Source: Alienimonas californiensis
GTDB lineage: Bacteria; Planctomycetota; Planctomycetia; Planctomycetales; Planctomycetaceae
Assembly: GCF_007743815.1 (NCBI RefSeq)
Contig: NZ_CP036265.1
Location: forward strand, 4,657,823-4,721,822
Direction: 5' to 3'
Length of the DNA: 64,000 nucleotides
Below, piece by piece: positions 36,725-46,264 of this stretch. Positions within the stretch are counted from its first letter, which is position 1. Every line of letters begins with the position of its first letter. The notes beneath the pieces were generated by a model that saw only the letters and a list, made by a program, of their open reading frames with translations, searched no databases and was not told the DNA's origin. A program made the position numbers and the translations under genes.

Positions 36725-37492
36725 TCAGGCGGCGAGCGTGCGGTCCGCCTGGGGCAGCATCGTCGAGAGCTTCTGCTCCAGGACCCGCGGGTTGTCGCCC
36801 TCCTGAATGCTGAGAATCCCGCGGACCACCGCTTCGCGGACTTCCATTTCGCGCTTGCTGTAGTAGCCAAGCTTGTCGGCGAACGGCAGGCAGAACAGGT
36901 TGCTCATGATGGCGCCGTACAGCGTGGTAATCAGCGCCACCGCCATGCCGGGACCGATCGCTTCCGGGTCGTCCATATTGCCCAGCATGATAATCAGGCC
37001 CATCAGCGTGCCGATCATACCGAAGGCGGGGGCGTAGCGGCCCAGCGTCTCCATCAATCCCTTTCCGACCTTATGGCGGGCGGCGACCGCCTCAATTTCT
37101 CCCCGCATCACCGCCTCGATCAATTCGCCGTCGGTCCCGTCCACGGCCATCTGGACCCCCATCTTGACGAACGGGTCCTGCACCTCGTCCAACTTGTTTT
37201 CCAAAGCGAGGATGCCGTCGCGACGGGCGACCTCGGCGAAGCTGACGAGTTGGGCGATCGTCGCCTTCAATTCCGGGGCCTTCGGGAAGAACAACTTCAT
37301 CGTCACGCTGGGCGTTCTCAGCAACGCGCCGAAGGGATACGCAATCCCGCAGGCCGCAATGGCTCCGCCGACGACCACCAGCCCGCTGGGTACGTCGACG
37401 AACGCCGCGAGGCTCGAACCCGGCGCGATCAGGACGGAGATCAACAGCAACGCGGCGCCGAGCAGCAGGCCGACGGCGGTAGCGATGTCCAT
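36725..37492 (-). CDS. motA: Flagellar motor stator protein MotA
   Basis: The 255-residue inner-membrane protein has four helices. The conserved channel helices are visible in GRYAPAFGMIGTLMGLIIML (with the stator Pro) and GPGMAVALITTLYGAIMSNL. With MotB it forms the ion-driven stator. It is followed by motB in the usual order. Confidence 0.97.
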   Translation of the reverse strand: MDIATAVGLLLGAALLLISVLIAPGSSLAAFVDVPSGLVVVGGAIAACGIAYPFGALLRTPSVTMKLFFPKAPELKATIAQLVSFAEVARRDGILALENKLDEVQDPFVKMGVQMAVDGTDGELIEAVMRGEIEAVAARHKVGKGLMETLGRYAPAFGMIGTLMGLIIMLGNMDDPEAIGPGMAVALITTLYGAIMSNLFCLPFADKLGYYSKREMEVREAVVRGILSIQEGDNPRVLEQKLSTMLPQADRTLAA

Positions 37493-37603
37493 AACGACGG
37501 GCGGGGCGGACGGGGGCGGGAACGAGGTGCGGGGAAGGGGGCCGCGCTCAGCGGGCGCCCCTGATCAAGCGACGCTGATCAGGCGGCGCAGAGCGGTCGA
37601 CGC

Positions 37604-37786
37604 TTAACAGGCGGCGGCGCGGCGCCAGCCGAGGACCCGGCCGGCGACCTGCTCCGGAGCCTCGCGCACCACCAGTCGCTCGCCGGTCGTCAGCGTGAGG
37701 AACGTGTCCGGGCGACTTTCGACGGTGCGAATCAGTTCGGCGTTCAGCAGGAACCGTTCGCCGGAGAGGCGGGTGAGGGGAATCAT
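37604..37786 (-). CDS. flbD: FlbD family flagellar protein
   Basis: This 60-residue protein matches the small FlbD family (not the Caulobacter regulator): MIPLTRLSGERFLLNAELIR, TVESRPDTFLTLTTGERLVV. Genes of this family lie between flgE and motA in many bacteria, as here. Its exact role is unclear. Confidence 0.9.
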   Translation of the reverse strand: MIPLTRLSGERFLLNAELIRTVESRPDTFLTLTTGERLVVREAPEQVAGRVLGWRRAAAC

Positions 37787-37859
37787 GAGTTCTTGAGGAG
37801 AGACGTCGAGTACGACGACGGCCCGCGGCTCCGCCGGTTACGGCGGCCGCCGGAGCGAA

Positions 37860-39557
37860 TTATCGTCCGAGCCGCAGCAGTTCGTCGGTCAATTCCTGGG
37901 TGCTTGAGATCACCCGGGCGTTCCCCCGGTAATTCGTGCTCGCGATAATCAGGTCGACCAGGTTTTTGCCGATGTCCGTGTTCGACAGCTCGATGGCGCC
38001 GGCCCGCAGCAGGCCGGCCCCGAAGGCCCCCGGCGGCCCGACGCGGGGCGGACCGCTGTTAGGACCTTCCGTATAGGTGCCGCCGCCGCCCTCGACCAAG
38101 CCGTTCACGTTGGAGAACTGGGCGATGACGAGGCGTCCCAGCGGCCGGAGCAGGCCGTTGTCGAACACCCCGCTGATCCCGCCGCTTTCGCCGATCGCGA
38201 AGTCGACGAGCGTGCCCGGGGGGGCCCCGTCCTGCGACTCCATCACGAAGTTGCTGCCCTGGAGGGCGCTGGAGATGCCGGAGAGCTGGGAAAAATCCAG
38301 GTCGATCGTCAGCGGCGACAGGGCGGCGTTGTCGTCTCGCATCACGGTGATCGTCGTCTTTTGGCCGCTGACGAGATCGCCCGTACCGTCAAACTCCAGT
38401 CTGCCCGTGCCGATATCCAGCGCCGGACCGCTGTCGGAGTCGCTGTCCGCGTACCAGCGGAACCCGGTCCGGGTGGAACTGCGTTCCTCCAGGACCGCCG
38501 TCAGGCGGATGTTCACCTCCTGGCCGAGGCTGTCGTAAACGATAATATCCCGCACCGCCGATTCGCCCACGGCGTCGGCTTGCTTCTGGAACGGCGTGAG
38601 AACGACGGCGCCGCCGCTGCGGAGATCGCCGGGATTCACCTGCAAGGCGTTCGCCGCGCCGCGATTGCCGGTGATGCGAATCGTGTCGCCGTCCAACTGC
38701 ACGCCCGGCGGATCGCCGGTGAACCCGTCGGCGGGAATTTCCGGGCCGTTTTGAATGCCCAGCACCCGCTCCATTAAACTCATCAAATCCTGCACCGTGG
38801 AGCCGGTGACGGGCATTTCCTGCATCGGGAGGTCGCGGTCGCCCTTGCGACCGCTGAACGTGACGTTGTCCCCCGGGATAAAGAGGCTCGTGCCGCCGCT
38901 GGTGAGATCCTGCAGGGGCGTGGTGGGCGAGGGGGGGCCGGGGATCCCTGGGCCGCCGCCGTTGGCGTCTTGCAGCGGCAGCGTGCTTTGCACAGTGCCG
39001 TTCGTCGCCAGCTCGCCGCCGCTGAAAAAGGCGCCGGTGAACGTGGCGTTGTTCGTGGCTTCGGCAATATATAGCTTGCCCAGCGGGATCTCGATGTCGA
39101 CGGGCGCCGCCGTCTGGAGATTATAGTTCCCGTCGATGCCGTAACCCTGCACGCGGCCGCCGGCCGGGTTCACCAGCTTGCCCTCCGGGTTGAGGGTGAA
39201 CGACCCGTCCCGGGTATACTGGGTGCCGAGGCCGTTTTTCACGACGAAGAAGCCCTCCCCCTCGATCGCCATATCGGTGGGGGAGTTGCTGGTGGTCACG
39301 CTCCCCTGCTTAAAGTCTTTGCGGATCGTGCTGACGGTCCCGCCCAGACCGATCTGGCGGGGGTTGGTGCCGCCGTTGGAGCCGGCCGGGCCGTCGCCGC
39401 TGGACAGCGTGCTCACCAACTGCGTCGTGAACAACGCCTCGCTGCTCTTAAAGCCGCGGGTGCCGGCGTTGGCGACGTTGTTGCCGAGGACGTCGATCGA
39501 CGTCTCGTTTAACCGCATGCCGTTCAGGGCGGTCGTCGTGGCGGAGGCGAGGCCCAT
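37860..39557 (-). CDS. flgE: Flagellar hook protein FlgE
   Basis: The 565-residue hook subunit begins with the rod/hook signature (DVLGNNVANAGTRGFKSSEA). It has the FlgE mid motifs FFVVKNGLGTQYTRDGSFTL and VYDSLGQEVNIRLTAVLEE and ends with the helical ELSNTDIGKNLVDLIIASTN. It is longer than the enterobacterial protein, with low-complexity inserts. It lies downstream of flgD, the hook cap gene. Confidence 0.95.
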   Translation of the reverse strand: MGLASATTTALNGMRLNETSIDVLGNNVANAGTRGFKSSEALFTTQLVSTLSSGDGPAGSNGGTNPRQIGLGGTVSTIRKDFKQGSVTTSNSPTDMAIEGEGFFVVKNGLGTQYTRDGSFTLNPEGKLVNPAGGRVQGYGIDGNYNLQTAAPVDIEIPLGKLYIAEATNNATFTGAFFSGGELATNGTVQSTLPLQDANGGGPGIPGPPSPTTPLQDLTSGGTSLFIPGDNVTFSGRKGDRDLPMQEMPVTGSTVQDLMSLMERVLGIQNGPEIPADGFTGDPPGVQLDGDTIRITGNRGAANALQVNPGDLRSGGAVVLTPFQKQADAVGESAVRDIIVYDSLGQEVNIRLTAVLEERSSTRTGFRWYADSDSDSGPALDIGTGRLEFDGTGDLVSGQKTTITVMRDDNAALSPLTIDLDFSQLSGISSALQGSNFVMESQDGAPPGTLVDFAIGESGGISGVFDNGLLRPLGRLVIAQFSNVNGLVEGGGGTYTEGPNSGPPRVGPPGAFGAGLLRAGAIELSNTDIGKNLVDLIIASTNYRGNARVISSTQELTDELLRLGR

Positions 39558-39617
39558 ATCGTCGGTCCGTGGTGCGGGGCAATAAGGAAAACAGATAGCG
39601 CGAGGCGGGGCGCCTCG

Positions 39618-40031
39618 TCAGGCGACTTCGGTGATCGAACCCAGTGACAACTGGACGCCGCCCACGTCCACAAAGGCGTCCCCGTCGGCGAGGTACGCCC
39701 TGGTGACGGTGCCGGCGACTTCCTTCCCCCCGTTAAAGCCGCGAATCTCTTTGCCGAGGAACGAGGCCGCCGTGGACAGATCCGCGGCGCCGGCGTTCTT
39801 CTTCAACGTTTGCTCCAGCTCCACGTCCGCCTGCAGGGACCGCATCGTGGCGATCTGGTCCAACAGCGTTTCGTTGGAAACCGGCTCGGACGGGTCCTGA
39901 TTCTGAAGCTGAGCGATCATCAGCGTCATGAAGTCGTCCGCGTTCAGTCCGGAAAGGCCCGAGGCGTTTTCGGACGGACCGGCGGGGGGGGCCGCCGACT
40001 TGCTGAGGAGCGGAAACGAAAAGTCGTTCAT
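39618..40031 (-). CDS. flgD: Flagellar hook-capping protein FlgD
   Basis: The 137-residue product has the FlgD N-terminal motif DDFMTLMIAQLQNQDPSEPV followed by SNETLLDQIATMRSLQADVE. The C-terminal region (LGKEIRGFNGGKEVAGTVTR) is short, so the protein is of the minimal type without the full Ig/tudor domain. It sits between fliK and flgE. Confidence 0.94.
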   Translation of the reverse strand: MNDFSFPLLSKSAAPPAGPSENASGLSGLNADDFMTLMIAQLQNQDPSEPVSNETLLDQIATMRSLQADVELEQTLKKNAGAADLSTAASFLGKEIRGFNGGKEVAGTVTRAYLADGDAFVDVGGVQLSLGSITEVA

Positions 40032-40073
40032 GGGATCCGTCCCGGCGGAAGTGAGGAGACGGCGGGGGCGCGG

Positions 40074-41840
40074 TCAGGCGGCGACGTCGAGCGAGCCGGC
40101 GGACCGCCGACCGGCCGGCGAGCGGCCCCAATCAGCATCGGCGGGCGCGGGGGCGGAAGGACCACCCGGGCCGCTCAGGCCCTCAGAGTCCCCGTCACCG
40201 GCCCCTTGGGGACCGGACGCTTCGTCCGCCGACCGTTCCCGTTCGTCGCGATTCGCCTCGCCGCGGTCGCGGCCGTGCGATCCTCGTTCCCCGGACCGAC
40301 CGCCGCCGTCCCCGTCCCGCCGCTCGCCGTCCCGCCGCTCGTTCTCGCGGGCGGTGTCCCGTCCGCTTTCCCGGCCGGCGTCGGCGCGTTCCGGCCGGAC
40401 GGCGGGTTCCAGTTCGATGGTGTCCACTCCCACGCCCGCTGCGGCGAGCGTCTCCCGCAGCCGCGGCAAGGCGTCGGCGAGGGCGGCCCGGCCCGCGGGC
40501 TCGGACGCCGCGAGGCGAATCCGGACCGTGCCGGCGTTCTCGCCGACCCCTGCGGAGATCTCTACCCGCACCGACCCCAGTTCGGGCGGGTCAAGCCGCA
40601 CCCGCACCGGACGATTCTGTTCGATCGCCCGTCCCACCGCGTCCGCCACGATCTCCGCGGAGGGTCCCGCCGAGGATGCGGTCGGGCCGGGCCGCACGGC
40701 CGAGGCCTCGCCGCCTGTTGAAGCCAGTCCGTTCGCCCCCCGATCGACGGCGAGCGTCGACGGTTCCACGGTCGGCCCCGGAGACTCCGGACGGTTCTGC
40801 GGCGCCCCGGAGCGAACGGCCGGGGGAAGCTCGACGGAGGCTGCCGGCGCGCCCTCGGTTACTGCGACGGTCGCCGCCGCGTCCGTCCCCGCCCCGTCGG
40901 CCGGAGCAGCGGGCGGCGTGAGGGGCGGGACGTCCGAAGCCGCGGGAGACATGACCAAAGCGGCGGCTCCCGCACGGCCCTCGGCCCCCGGCGGCGAACT
41001 ACTGGGCGAAGCGACGCCCTGCTTTCGCCCGGTCAACGGGTCGCTGGGACGAGCCGGTTCATTCAGTCGCCGCAGACCCGCCGGGGGAGCGGGGCCGGCG
41101 GCCGCGGCGGCGGCCACGACGGGCGCCGGCGGATTCTTCGACACGAGCGCAGCCGGGGGCGCCGGCGAACCGGCTTGCGGACCGGCCGGCTCCGTGGGCG
41201 TCGCCGTCGCGTCGGCGGGCTGCTTGGGGATCGCAGGAGCGGCCAGAGCCGGCGGCGGAACGGGGCCAGACGGCGTCGCTTCGAGGCCCGGGGGGACGAT
41301 TGCCTTCGCGTTCTTCGCGCCTGCGACGGACGGCGCCGGCACAGGGAGGCCGGCCGCGGCCACGGTCGTCGGCGTTAGTCCCGCCGGGGCGGCGACCTGG
41401 GCCGCCGCAGCGGGCGTCGGGAGCCTGACCGACGGCACGGCGACGTCGGCCAGGGCCGCTCCGTCGATCGATGCGTCCATCGTGCCCGCCGCGGCAATCA
41501 GCTCGTTCACGAGCGAGCCGACCACGTCCGCCGGATCGGCGACGCCGGTCGCGATCGGCGCCGCCGTCACGGCCGGTTCAGTGCCCTTGGGGGGCGGGGC
41601 GGCAGGCGCCGGCGGGGGCGGGGCCTGTTCGGCCAGGACCGCCGCAAACGTGGCGCCCTCAGCCGACTCGCCGGCGGGGGCGTCGGTCTTCGCTTCGGTG
41701 CGGGACGGCGCCGCGGGGACCGCCGGCGCCGCCGAAGCGCCGGACGGTCTCGCGGACGCCGACCGTCCGGCCCCCGCCGAACGTCCGGCCCCCGTCGACG
41801 ACGGCGAGACCGGGGCGACGGCGAACGGAGGCAGCGACAC
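40074..41840 (-). CDS. fliK: Flagellar hook-length control protein FliK
   Basis: The 588-residue protein is mostly Ala/Pro-rich low complexity, as in FliK rulers. Residues about 411-480 form the conserved C-terminal domain (PVRVRLDPPELGSVRVEISA, GTVRIRLAASEPAGRAALAD) that signals FlhB to switch substrates. A charged Arg/Asp/Gly-rich tail (RDGERRDGDGGGRSGERG) follows, which is unusual. Position before flgD and flgE supports the call. Confidence 0.9.
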   Translation of the reverse strand: MSLPPFAVAPVSPSSTGAGRSAGAGRSASARPSGASAAPAVPAAPSRTEAKTDAPAGESAEGATFAAVLAEQAPPPPAPAAPPPKGTEPAVTAAPIATGVADPADVVGSLVNELIAAAGTMDASIDGAALADVAVPSVRLPTPAAAAQVAAPAGLTPTTVAAAGLPVPAPSVAGAKNAKAIVPPGLEATPSGPVPPPALAAPAIPKQPADATATPTEPAGPQAGSPAPPAALVSKNPPAPVVAAAAAAGPAPPAGLRRLNEPARPSDPLTGRKQGVASPSSSPPGAEGRAGAAALVMSPAASDVPPLTPPAAPADGAGTDAAATVAVTEGAPAASVELPPAVRSGAPQNRPESPGPTVEPSTLAVDRGANGLASTGGEASAVRPGPTASSAGPSAEIVADAVGRAIEQNRPVRVRLDPPELGSVRVEISAGVGENAGTVRIRLAASEPAGRAALADALPRLRETLAAAGVGVDTIELEPAVRPERADAGRESGRDTARENERRDGERRDGDGGGRSGERGSHGRDRGEANRDERERSADEASGPQGAGDGDSEGLSGPGGPSAPAPADADWGRSPAGRRSAGSLDVAA

Positions 41841-41864
41841 GGGCCGGCCGGGGAGGAGGAGCGG

Positions 41865-42551
41865 TTAGCCGCCCGGATCGCCGGGCGGAGCGGGCCCGCC
41901 GCCGGCCGCAGCGTCGATCGCCGCCGCCTCGGGTTGACCCGCATGCAGGGCGGCGAAGATGACGACGCCCCGGGCTCTCTCCTGTTCGGTCCCGCCGGCG
42001 AACTCCGCCAGCACTTTCGATGCGGTCCGCGCGTCCAGTCCCTTCACGAGCGTCACCACCGACAGGTCCGGCAAACTCATCAGGTAGCCGACGCTGTCCT
42101 TCGGCCCCATCCCTTTGACCAGTTCCCGCGCCTGCTCGGTCGCCTCGGCGGTCAGCTCCTCACGGGCCTGAGTCAGTTCCCGCTCGAAGGCCGTGCGGTC
42201 GGCGGCGAGGGCGGCCCGGTCGTCGGCCACCGCCTTGGCCTCCGCGGCCACCGCCCGGGCGGCGGAGCGTAGGGCTTCGGTGCGATCGGCTAGTTGCAGG
42301 GCGGCCGCGGCGCGGCGTTCCAACACCTCTTCATAGGTGGGCGTCCGCGTCGGACCGGCGGGCGCGGTCGCCTCCGAGGTCGCGTCCCCGGGGGCCGTGG
42401 CACCCGGCGCCCCGTCCAGGGCCGCGGCGATCTCCGCCCAGGCGGAGGGCGTGAGCCGGCCGTGCCACCACATCACGCCGACGGCGAGGGTCTGGGTGGC
42501 GACGGTGGCGATGCAGATGACGCCGAACAGCGTGGCGAGCGCACGTCCCAT
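41865..42551 (-). CDS. MotE-like flagellar membrane protein
   Basis: The 228-residue protein has an N-terminal membrane helix (about 5-29) and a long Ala-rich coiled-coil region (about 80-145). An MgtE_N-like helical domain follows (VKGMGPKDSVGYLMSLPDLS, DARTASKVLAEFAG) of the type seen in MotE and FliG-like folds. MotE-type proteins act as chaperones or stabilisers of stator/export components. It lies between fliJ and fliK, the usual place for such genes. Confidence 0.78.
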   Translation of the reverse strand: MGRALATLFGVICIATVATQTLAVGVMWWHGRLTPSAWAEIAAALDGAPGATAPGDATSEATAPAGPTRTPTYEEVLERRAAAALQLADRTEALRSAARAVAAEAKAVADDRAALAADRTAFERELTQAREELTAEATEQARELVKGMGPKDSVGYLMSLPDLSVVTLVKGLDARTASKVLAEFAGGTEQERARGVVIFAALHAGQPEAAAIDAAAGGGPAPPGDPGG

Positions 42552-42570
42552 TCGCTCCGGGTTTCCGCTG

Positions 42571-43035
42571 TCAGAAGGAGGAGTCGTCGCCGACGAAGGC
42601 GGCGGCCGTGGCGGTGAACAGGTCTTCGACCGCCCGCTGCTCCGCGGCGAGTTCCGCCGTGCGATGAGCGCGCAGGTCGCGATCGCGGAGCGTTTCCAGC
42701 GCCGCGACGGCCCGGTCGGCCGCGATCAGCGCCGTGCGGGCCTCGGCGACCTGAGCGGCGGCGTCGGCGACGGCCGCGGCGGCCGTCTTTCGTTCCGCGG
42801 TGAGGACGGAGGCGTGCCGCCGGCGGGCGAGCCAATCGCTGACGTCCACCCGTCCCGCCCGGGTGGCCGCCCCGAGTTCGCCGCGTTCCGATGCGATGAG
42901 GACTTCCACGGCCCGCCGGGCGGCCTCCGCCTCGGCGCTGGTGCGGAGCGCCGCCGCCAGCGCGGCGCGGGCGACGTCGCGGTCGCGTTCTCGCGCCTTG
43001 AGCACGACGGCGAAGCGATTGCGAAAGCGGGTCAT
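42571..43035 (-). CDS. fliJ: Flagellar export protein FliJ
   Basis: The 154-residue product is a continuous Ala/Glu-rich coiled coil starting MTRFRNRFAVVLKARERDRD, the FliJ pattern. FliJ is the stalk-like activator of the FliI ATPase and the export gate. It overlaps the fliI stop (ATGA at 43032-43035). Confidence 0.85.
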   Translation of the reverse strand: MTRFRNRFAVVLKARERDRDVARAALAAALRTSAEAEAARRAVEVLIASERGELGAATRAGRVDVSDWLARRRHASVLTAERKTAAAAVADAAAQVAEARTALIAADRAVAALETLRDRDLRAHRTAELAAEQRAVEDLFTATAAAFVGDDSSF

Positions 43036-44402
43036 GTCGCCGTGCCCCCGTTCGTCAGACCGGCGTTCGCCGTCGCCGCCAGGGCCTGCAGAGCGGAGAC
43101 GGCTTCGTGGGCGGGGGTCGATTCGTCAGGTCTCTGCCGCAGGAAGGCGTCGATCGCGGGCTTCATCTTCACGGCGACGTCGACCTCGGCGCTGCTGCCG
43201 GACTGGTAGGCGCCAATTCGAATCAGGTCTTCGGCCTCGCGGTGGGCGGCCAGTAGGGAACGCACCCGCCCGGCGGCCTGGGCATGTTCCGACGCCGCGA
43301 GTTGGGCCATCAACCGGCTCAGGCTGCCCGGGACGTCGACGGCGGGAAAGTGGTTCGCCTCCGCCAGCGCCCGCGACAGCCAGACGTGTCCGTCCAGCGT
43401 GCCGCGGACGGCGTCGGCGATCGGCTCGTTCGGATCGTCGCCGTCCACCAGCGTGGTGTAGAACGCCGTGATGCTGCCGGCGCCGTCGGGGCGTTTGGGG
43501 GAAGGCGCGCCCGGTCCGCTGCGTTCGAGCAGGCGGGGGAGCAGGGCGAACACACTGGGCGGATAACCGCGGGTGGCGGGCGGCTCCCCGGCGGCGAGGC
43601 CGATTTCCCGCTGCGCCTGGGCGAGTCGGGTGACGCTGTCGAGCATCAGCAACACGGAGCGGCCGGCGTCGCGGAAGTGCTCCGCAATCGCGGTCGCGGT
43701 GAGGGCGGCCCGCAGGCGCACCGCGGCCGGTTCGTCGCCGGTGGCGACGACGACGACGCTGCGGCTCAGCCCGTTCGGTCCGAGGTCGTGATCGAGGAAC
43801 TCGCGCACCTCGCGGCCGCGTTCCCCGACGAGCGCGAGTACAGCCACGTCCGCCTCGGAACCCCTCGCCAGCTGCGCCAGCAGGGTGCTCTTGCCCACGC
43901 CGCTGCCGGCGAACAACCCGATGCGCTGCCCGCGGCCGACGGTGAGGAGGGCGTCGATGACGCGAACGCCGGTGTCGAACTTGCGGCGAATGGGCGGACG
44001 GCCGAGCGCCGGCGGGGGGGCGGCGTGCGGATCGACCGCATGGGGCCGGGGCGGGGCGGGCTTGCCGTCGATCACCCGGCCGCGCCCGTCGAGCACCCGC
44101 CCGATCAGCCCGTCGCCCACGGCGAGATCGCCCGTGCCGCGGGTCAGCCGCACCTTGTCGCCGCGTCGCACGCCGGCGAGGTCGGCGAAGGGCATCACGA
44201 AGGTCTCGCCGCCGTGGAACCCGGTGACGACGCCCTCCACCGGCGGCCCGCCGGCGGGGGAGAATCGCACCTCGGCCCCCACCGGCGCCGGCAGGCCGGC
44301 GACCGCGGCGCCCGCCCCGGTCATCCGGGCGACGGAGCCGGTCAGGCCCACCGAGACCGCCCGCCTCAGCCGGGCGGCGTAGCGCGTGCCGACGGAGTTC
44401 AT
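43032..44402 (-). CDS. fliI: Flagellum-specific ATPase FliI
   Basis: The 456-residue ATPase energises flagellar export in the cytoplasm. Walker A is AGSGVGKST at about 165-173, and Walker B is VLLMLDSVTRLAQAQREIGL. The GYPPSVFALLPRLLERSG and GSITAFYTTLVDGDDPNEPI segments are diagnostic of the FliI/SctN group. It overlaps both neighbours (fliH by ATGA, fliJ by ATGA), so the three are translationally coupled. Confidence 0.97.
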   Translation of the reverse strand: MNSVGTRYAARLRRAVSVGLTGSVARMTGAGAAVAGLPAPVGAEVRFSPAGGPPVEGVVTGFHGGETFVMPFADLAGVRRGDKVRLTRGTGDLAVGDGLIGRVLDGRGRVIDGKPAPPRPHAVDPHAAPPPALGRPPIRRKFDTGVRVIDALLTVGRGQRIGLFAGSGVGKSTLLAQLARGSEADVAVLALVGERGREVREFLDHDLGPNGLSRSVVVVATGDEPAAVRLRAALTATAIAEHFRDAGRSVLLMLDSVTRLAQAQREIGLAAGEPPATRGYPPSVFALLPRLLERSGPGAPSPKRPDGAGSITAFYTTLVDGDDPNEPIADAVRGTLDGHVWLSRALAEANHFPAVDVPGSLSRLMAQLAASEHAQAAGRVRSLLAAHREAEDLIRIGAYQSGSSAEVDVAVKMKPAIDAFLRQRPDESTPAHEAVSALQALAATANAGLTNGGTAT

Positions 44403-45151
44403 CGTCCGCTCCCGTCCGCGGGCTCGTCCGGGAGCAGTTCCGCGGCGATGCGATCCAGGCGCGTGGCGAGCCGGCCGTCGACCTCACCGCCGACGCCGCG
44501 GACGAAGCAGTCGCCGCGGGAGAGGGCGGGATCGGCCGTCAGCGTCGCCCCTTCGCCGAGCGCCATGAGCACGTCCTGCCGGAACGCCCCCCCGAGCGCC
44601 GCGAGGTCGTCCGGGTGCATCGTCACCGCCGGGGCGCGGCAGCCCGCCGCGGCCGCGAGGGCTTCGGCCGCCAGGTCCGCCGCGGCGTCCGGCCGGGCCT
44701 TCAACTCCCGCCCCAGCAGGCGGCCGGCGATCGCGCAGGCGAGGCCGACGGCGTCCCGTTCCCAGTTCGCCCGCCAGCGATCCTGCTCGGACCGGTAGGC
44801 GTCGGCGAGGCGGGCCAGCGGGGTCAACGCGGCGGCGAGCCGATCACGCGACAGGCGTTCGGCCTCCGCCGCGGCGGCTTCGGCGATGCGGTTCTCCGCA
44901 TCGTTCAGCCCCGCGGTCCGGCCGGTTTCGAGTCCCTCCGCGTGAGCCTTCGACCGAATCTCCTCCGCCTCCGCGACGGCCTCCGCGAGCAGGGCGCGGC
45001 AGCGCTCCCGCACGGCGTCCAGGCGGTCGTCGCAGTCGGATTCGAAGTCCGAAAGGTTCCAGCCGCGCGGGCGGCGCGGTTCCTCCACCGGCGCCGCGGC
45101 ATGCGGGCGGTCGAGTTTCAGAACGCGGGCGGGGGGCGGGGCGGCGGGCAC
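44399..45151 (-). CDS. fliH: Flagellar assembly protein FliH
   Basis: The 250-residue product has an Ala/Glu-rich coiled coil (about 45-120). A FliH-type C-terminal domain follows (WRANWERDAVGLACAIAGRL, VTMHPDDLAALGG, LSRGDCFVRGVGGEVDGRLA). FliH binds and regulates FliI. The start is GTG at 45151. Weak sequence conservation is normal; position before fliI is decisive. Confidence 0.88.
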   Translation of the reverse strand: MPAAPPPARVLKLDRPHAAAPVEEPRRPRGWNLSDFESDCDDRLDAVRERCRALLAEAVAEAEEIRSKAHAEGLETGRTAGLNDAENRIAEAAAAEAERLSRDRLAAALTPLARLADAYRSEQDRWRANWERDAVGLACAIAGRLLGRELKARPDAAADLAAEALAAAAGCRAPAVTMHPDDLAALGGAFRQDVLMALGEGATLTADPALSRGDCFVRGVGGEVDGRLATRLDRIAAELLPDEPADGSGR

Positions 45152-45238
45152 CCCGAATCGTTAGCAGATTGGCACGTTCCACCGCTGCGCCGATTTCGGG
45201 TGCGGGCGGGCGGCCCTCCGGTGGGCGAACCGCTCCGA

Positions 45239-46246
45239 TCAGGTGACGTATTGCTCGGCCTGGGCGCCGCTGCCGACGGTGATTTCGCCGCTGTCCTCCA
45301 GGCGACGGACGGTATCCACCACCGCGCCCTGGGCGGCCTCCACCTCCGACAGCTTCACCGGGCCGAGGTAATCCATCTCCTCCCGCAGCATGTCCGCGGC
45401 CCGCTGGGACAGGTTGCCCAGCACCTTGTCCGTCAGCTCCTGCCCGGCCCCCTTCAGGGCGAGCGCCCAGCGGCTGGTGTCGACCTCTTTCAGAAGGGCC
45501 TGGATGGCCTTATTGTCCAGCTTGAGCAGGTCGTCGAACACGAACATCAGGCGACGGATCTGATCCGCCAGATCGGCGTCGTCGCGGTCGAGGCTCTCGA
45601 GGATGCCCTTGTTCGTCATGCGGTCGGTCACGTTGAGAATCTCGGCGACCCGGGGGGCGCCGCCGGCCTTCTCCAACGTCTGGTCGAAGGTGCTGGTCAT
45701 CCGGCGCCGTAGGCTGGCCTCGACCTCCTCGACCACGTCCGGGCTGGTCTGCTCCATGCCGGCGACGCGGCGGATCACGTCGATCTGCTTGTCCGGGGTA
45801 AGGCCGCTGATCACCTCCGCGGCGAGTCCGGCGGGGAGGTGGGAGAGGATCAGGGCGATCGTCTGCGGGTGCTCCTCGCTCACGAAGGTCAGCAGGTTGT
45901 CGGCGCCGGCCTTCTGGAGGAACGAGAAGGGCACGCTGTCGAGGTTCTGCCGCAGGTTCTCCACGACCTCGCGGGCCGCCTCCTCGCCGAGACTCCCGGC
46001 CAGCAGTTCTTCCGCCCCCTTCAGGCCGCCCCGCTCGACCTTCACGCGGGCGGCGTGGCGGGTTTCGAACTCCGTGAGCACCGCGGCCTGCTGTTCGGCG
46101 GTCACGTCGTCGACCCGAACGATCTCCGCGCTGACCGCCTCCACCGCCCGTTTGGGCAGCAGGGCTAGCACTTTCTGCGCCGCCGCCCGATCCAGCGAGA
46201 GCAGCAGCACGGCCGCTTTGCGGGCGTCGTTGAACGAACGAGTCAT
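45239..46246 (-). CDS. fliG: Flagellar motor switch protein FliG
   Basis: The 335-residue C-ring protein has the FliG hallmark EEHPQTIALILSHLPAGLAA in its middle domain. The C-terminal torque helix shows as RMTNKGILESLDRDDADLAD, DQIRRLMFVFDDLLKLDNKA and YLGPVKLSEVEAAQ. Normal length. It follows fliF after a 90-bp gap rich in GAGTC repeats. Confidence 0.97.
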   Translation of the reverse strand: MTRSFNDARKAAVLLLSLDRAAAQKVLALLPKRAVEAVSAEIVRVDDVTAEQQAAVLTEFETRHAARVKVERGGLKGAEELLAGSLGEEAAREVVENLRQNLDSVPFSFLQKAGADNLLTFVSEEHPQTIALILSHLPAGLAAEVISGLTPDKQIDVIRRVAGMEQTSPDVVEEVEASLRRRMTSTFDQTLEKAGGAPRVAEILNVTDRMTNKGILESLDRDDADLADQIRRLMFVFDDLLKLDNKAIQALLKEVDTSRWALALKGAGQELTDKVLGNLSQRAADMLREEMDYLGPVKLSEVEAAQGAVVDTVRRLEDSGEITVGSGAQAEQYVT

Positions 46247-46264
46247 CGCGGGAGCCGGTCGCTC

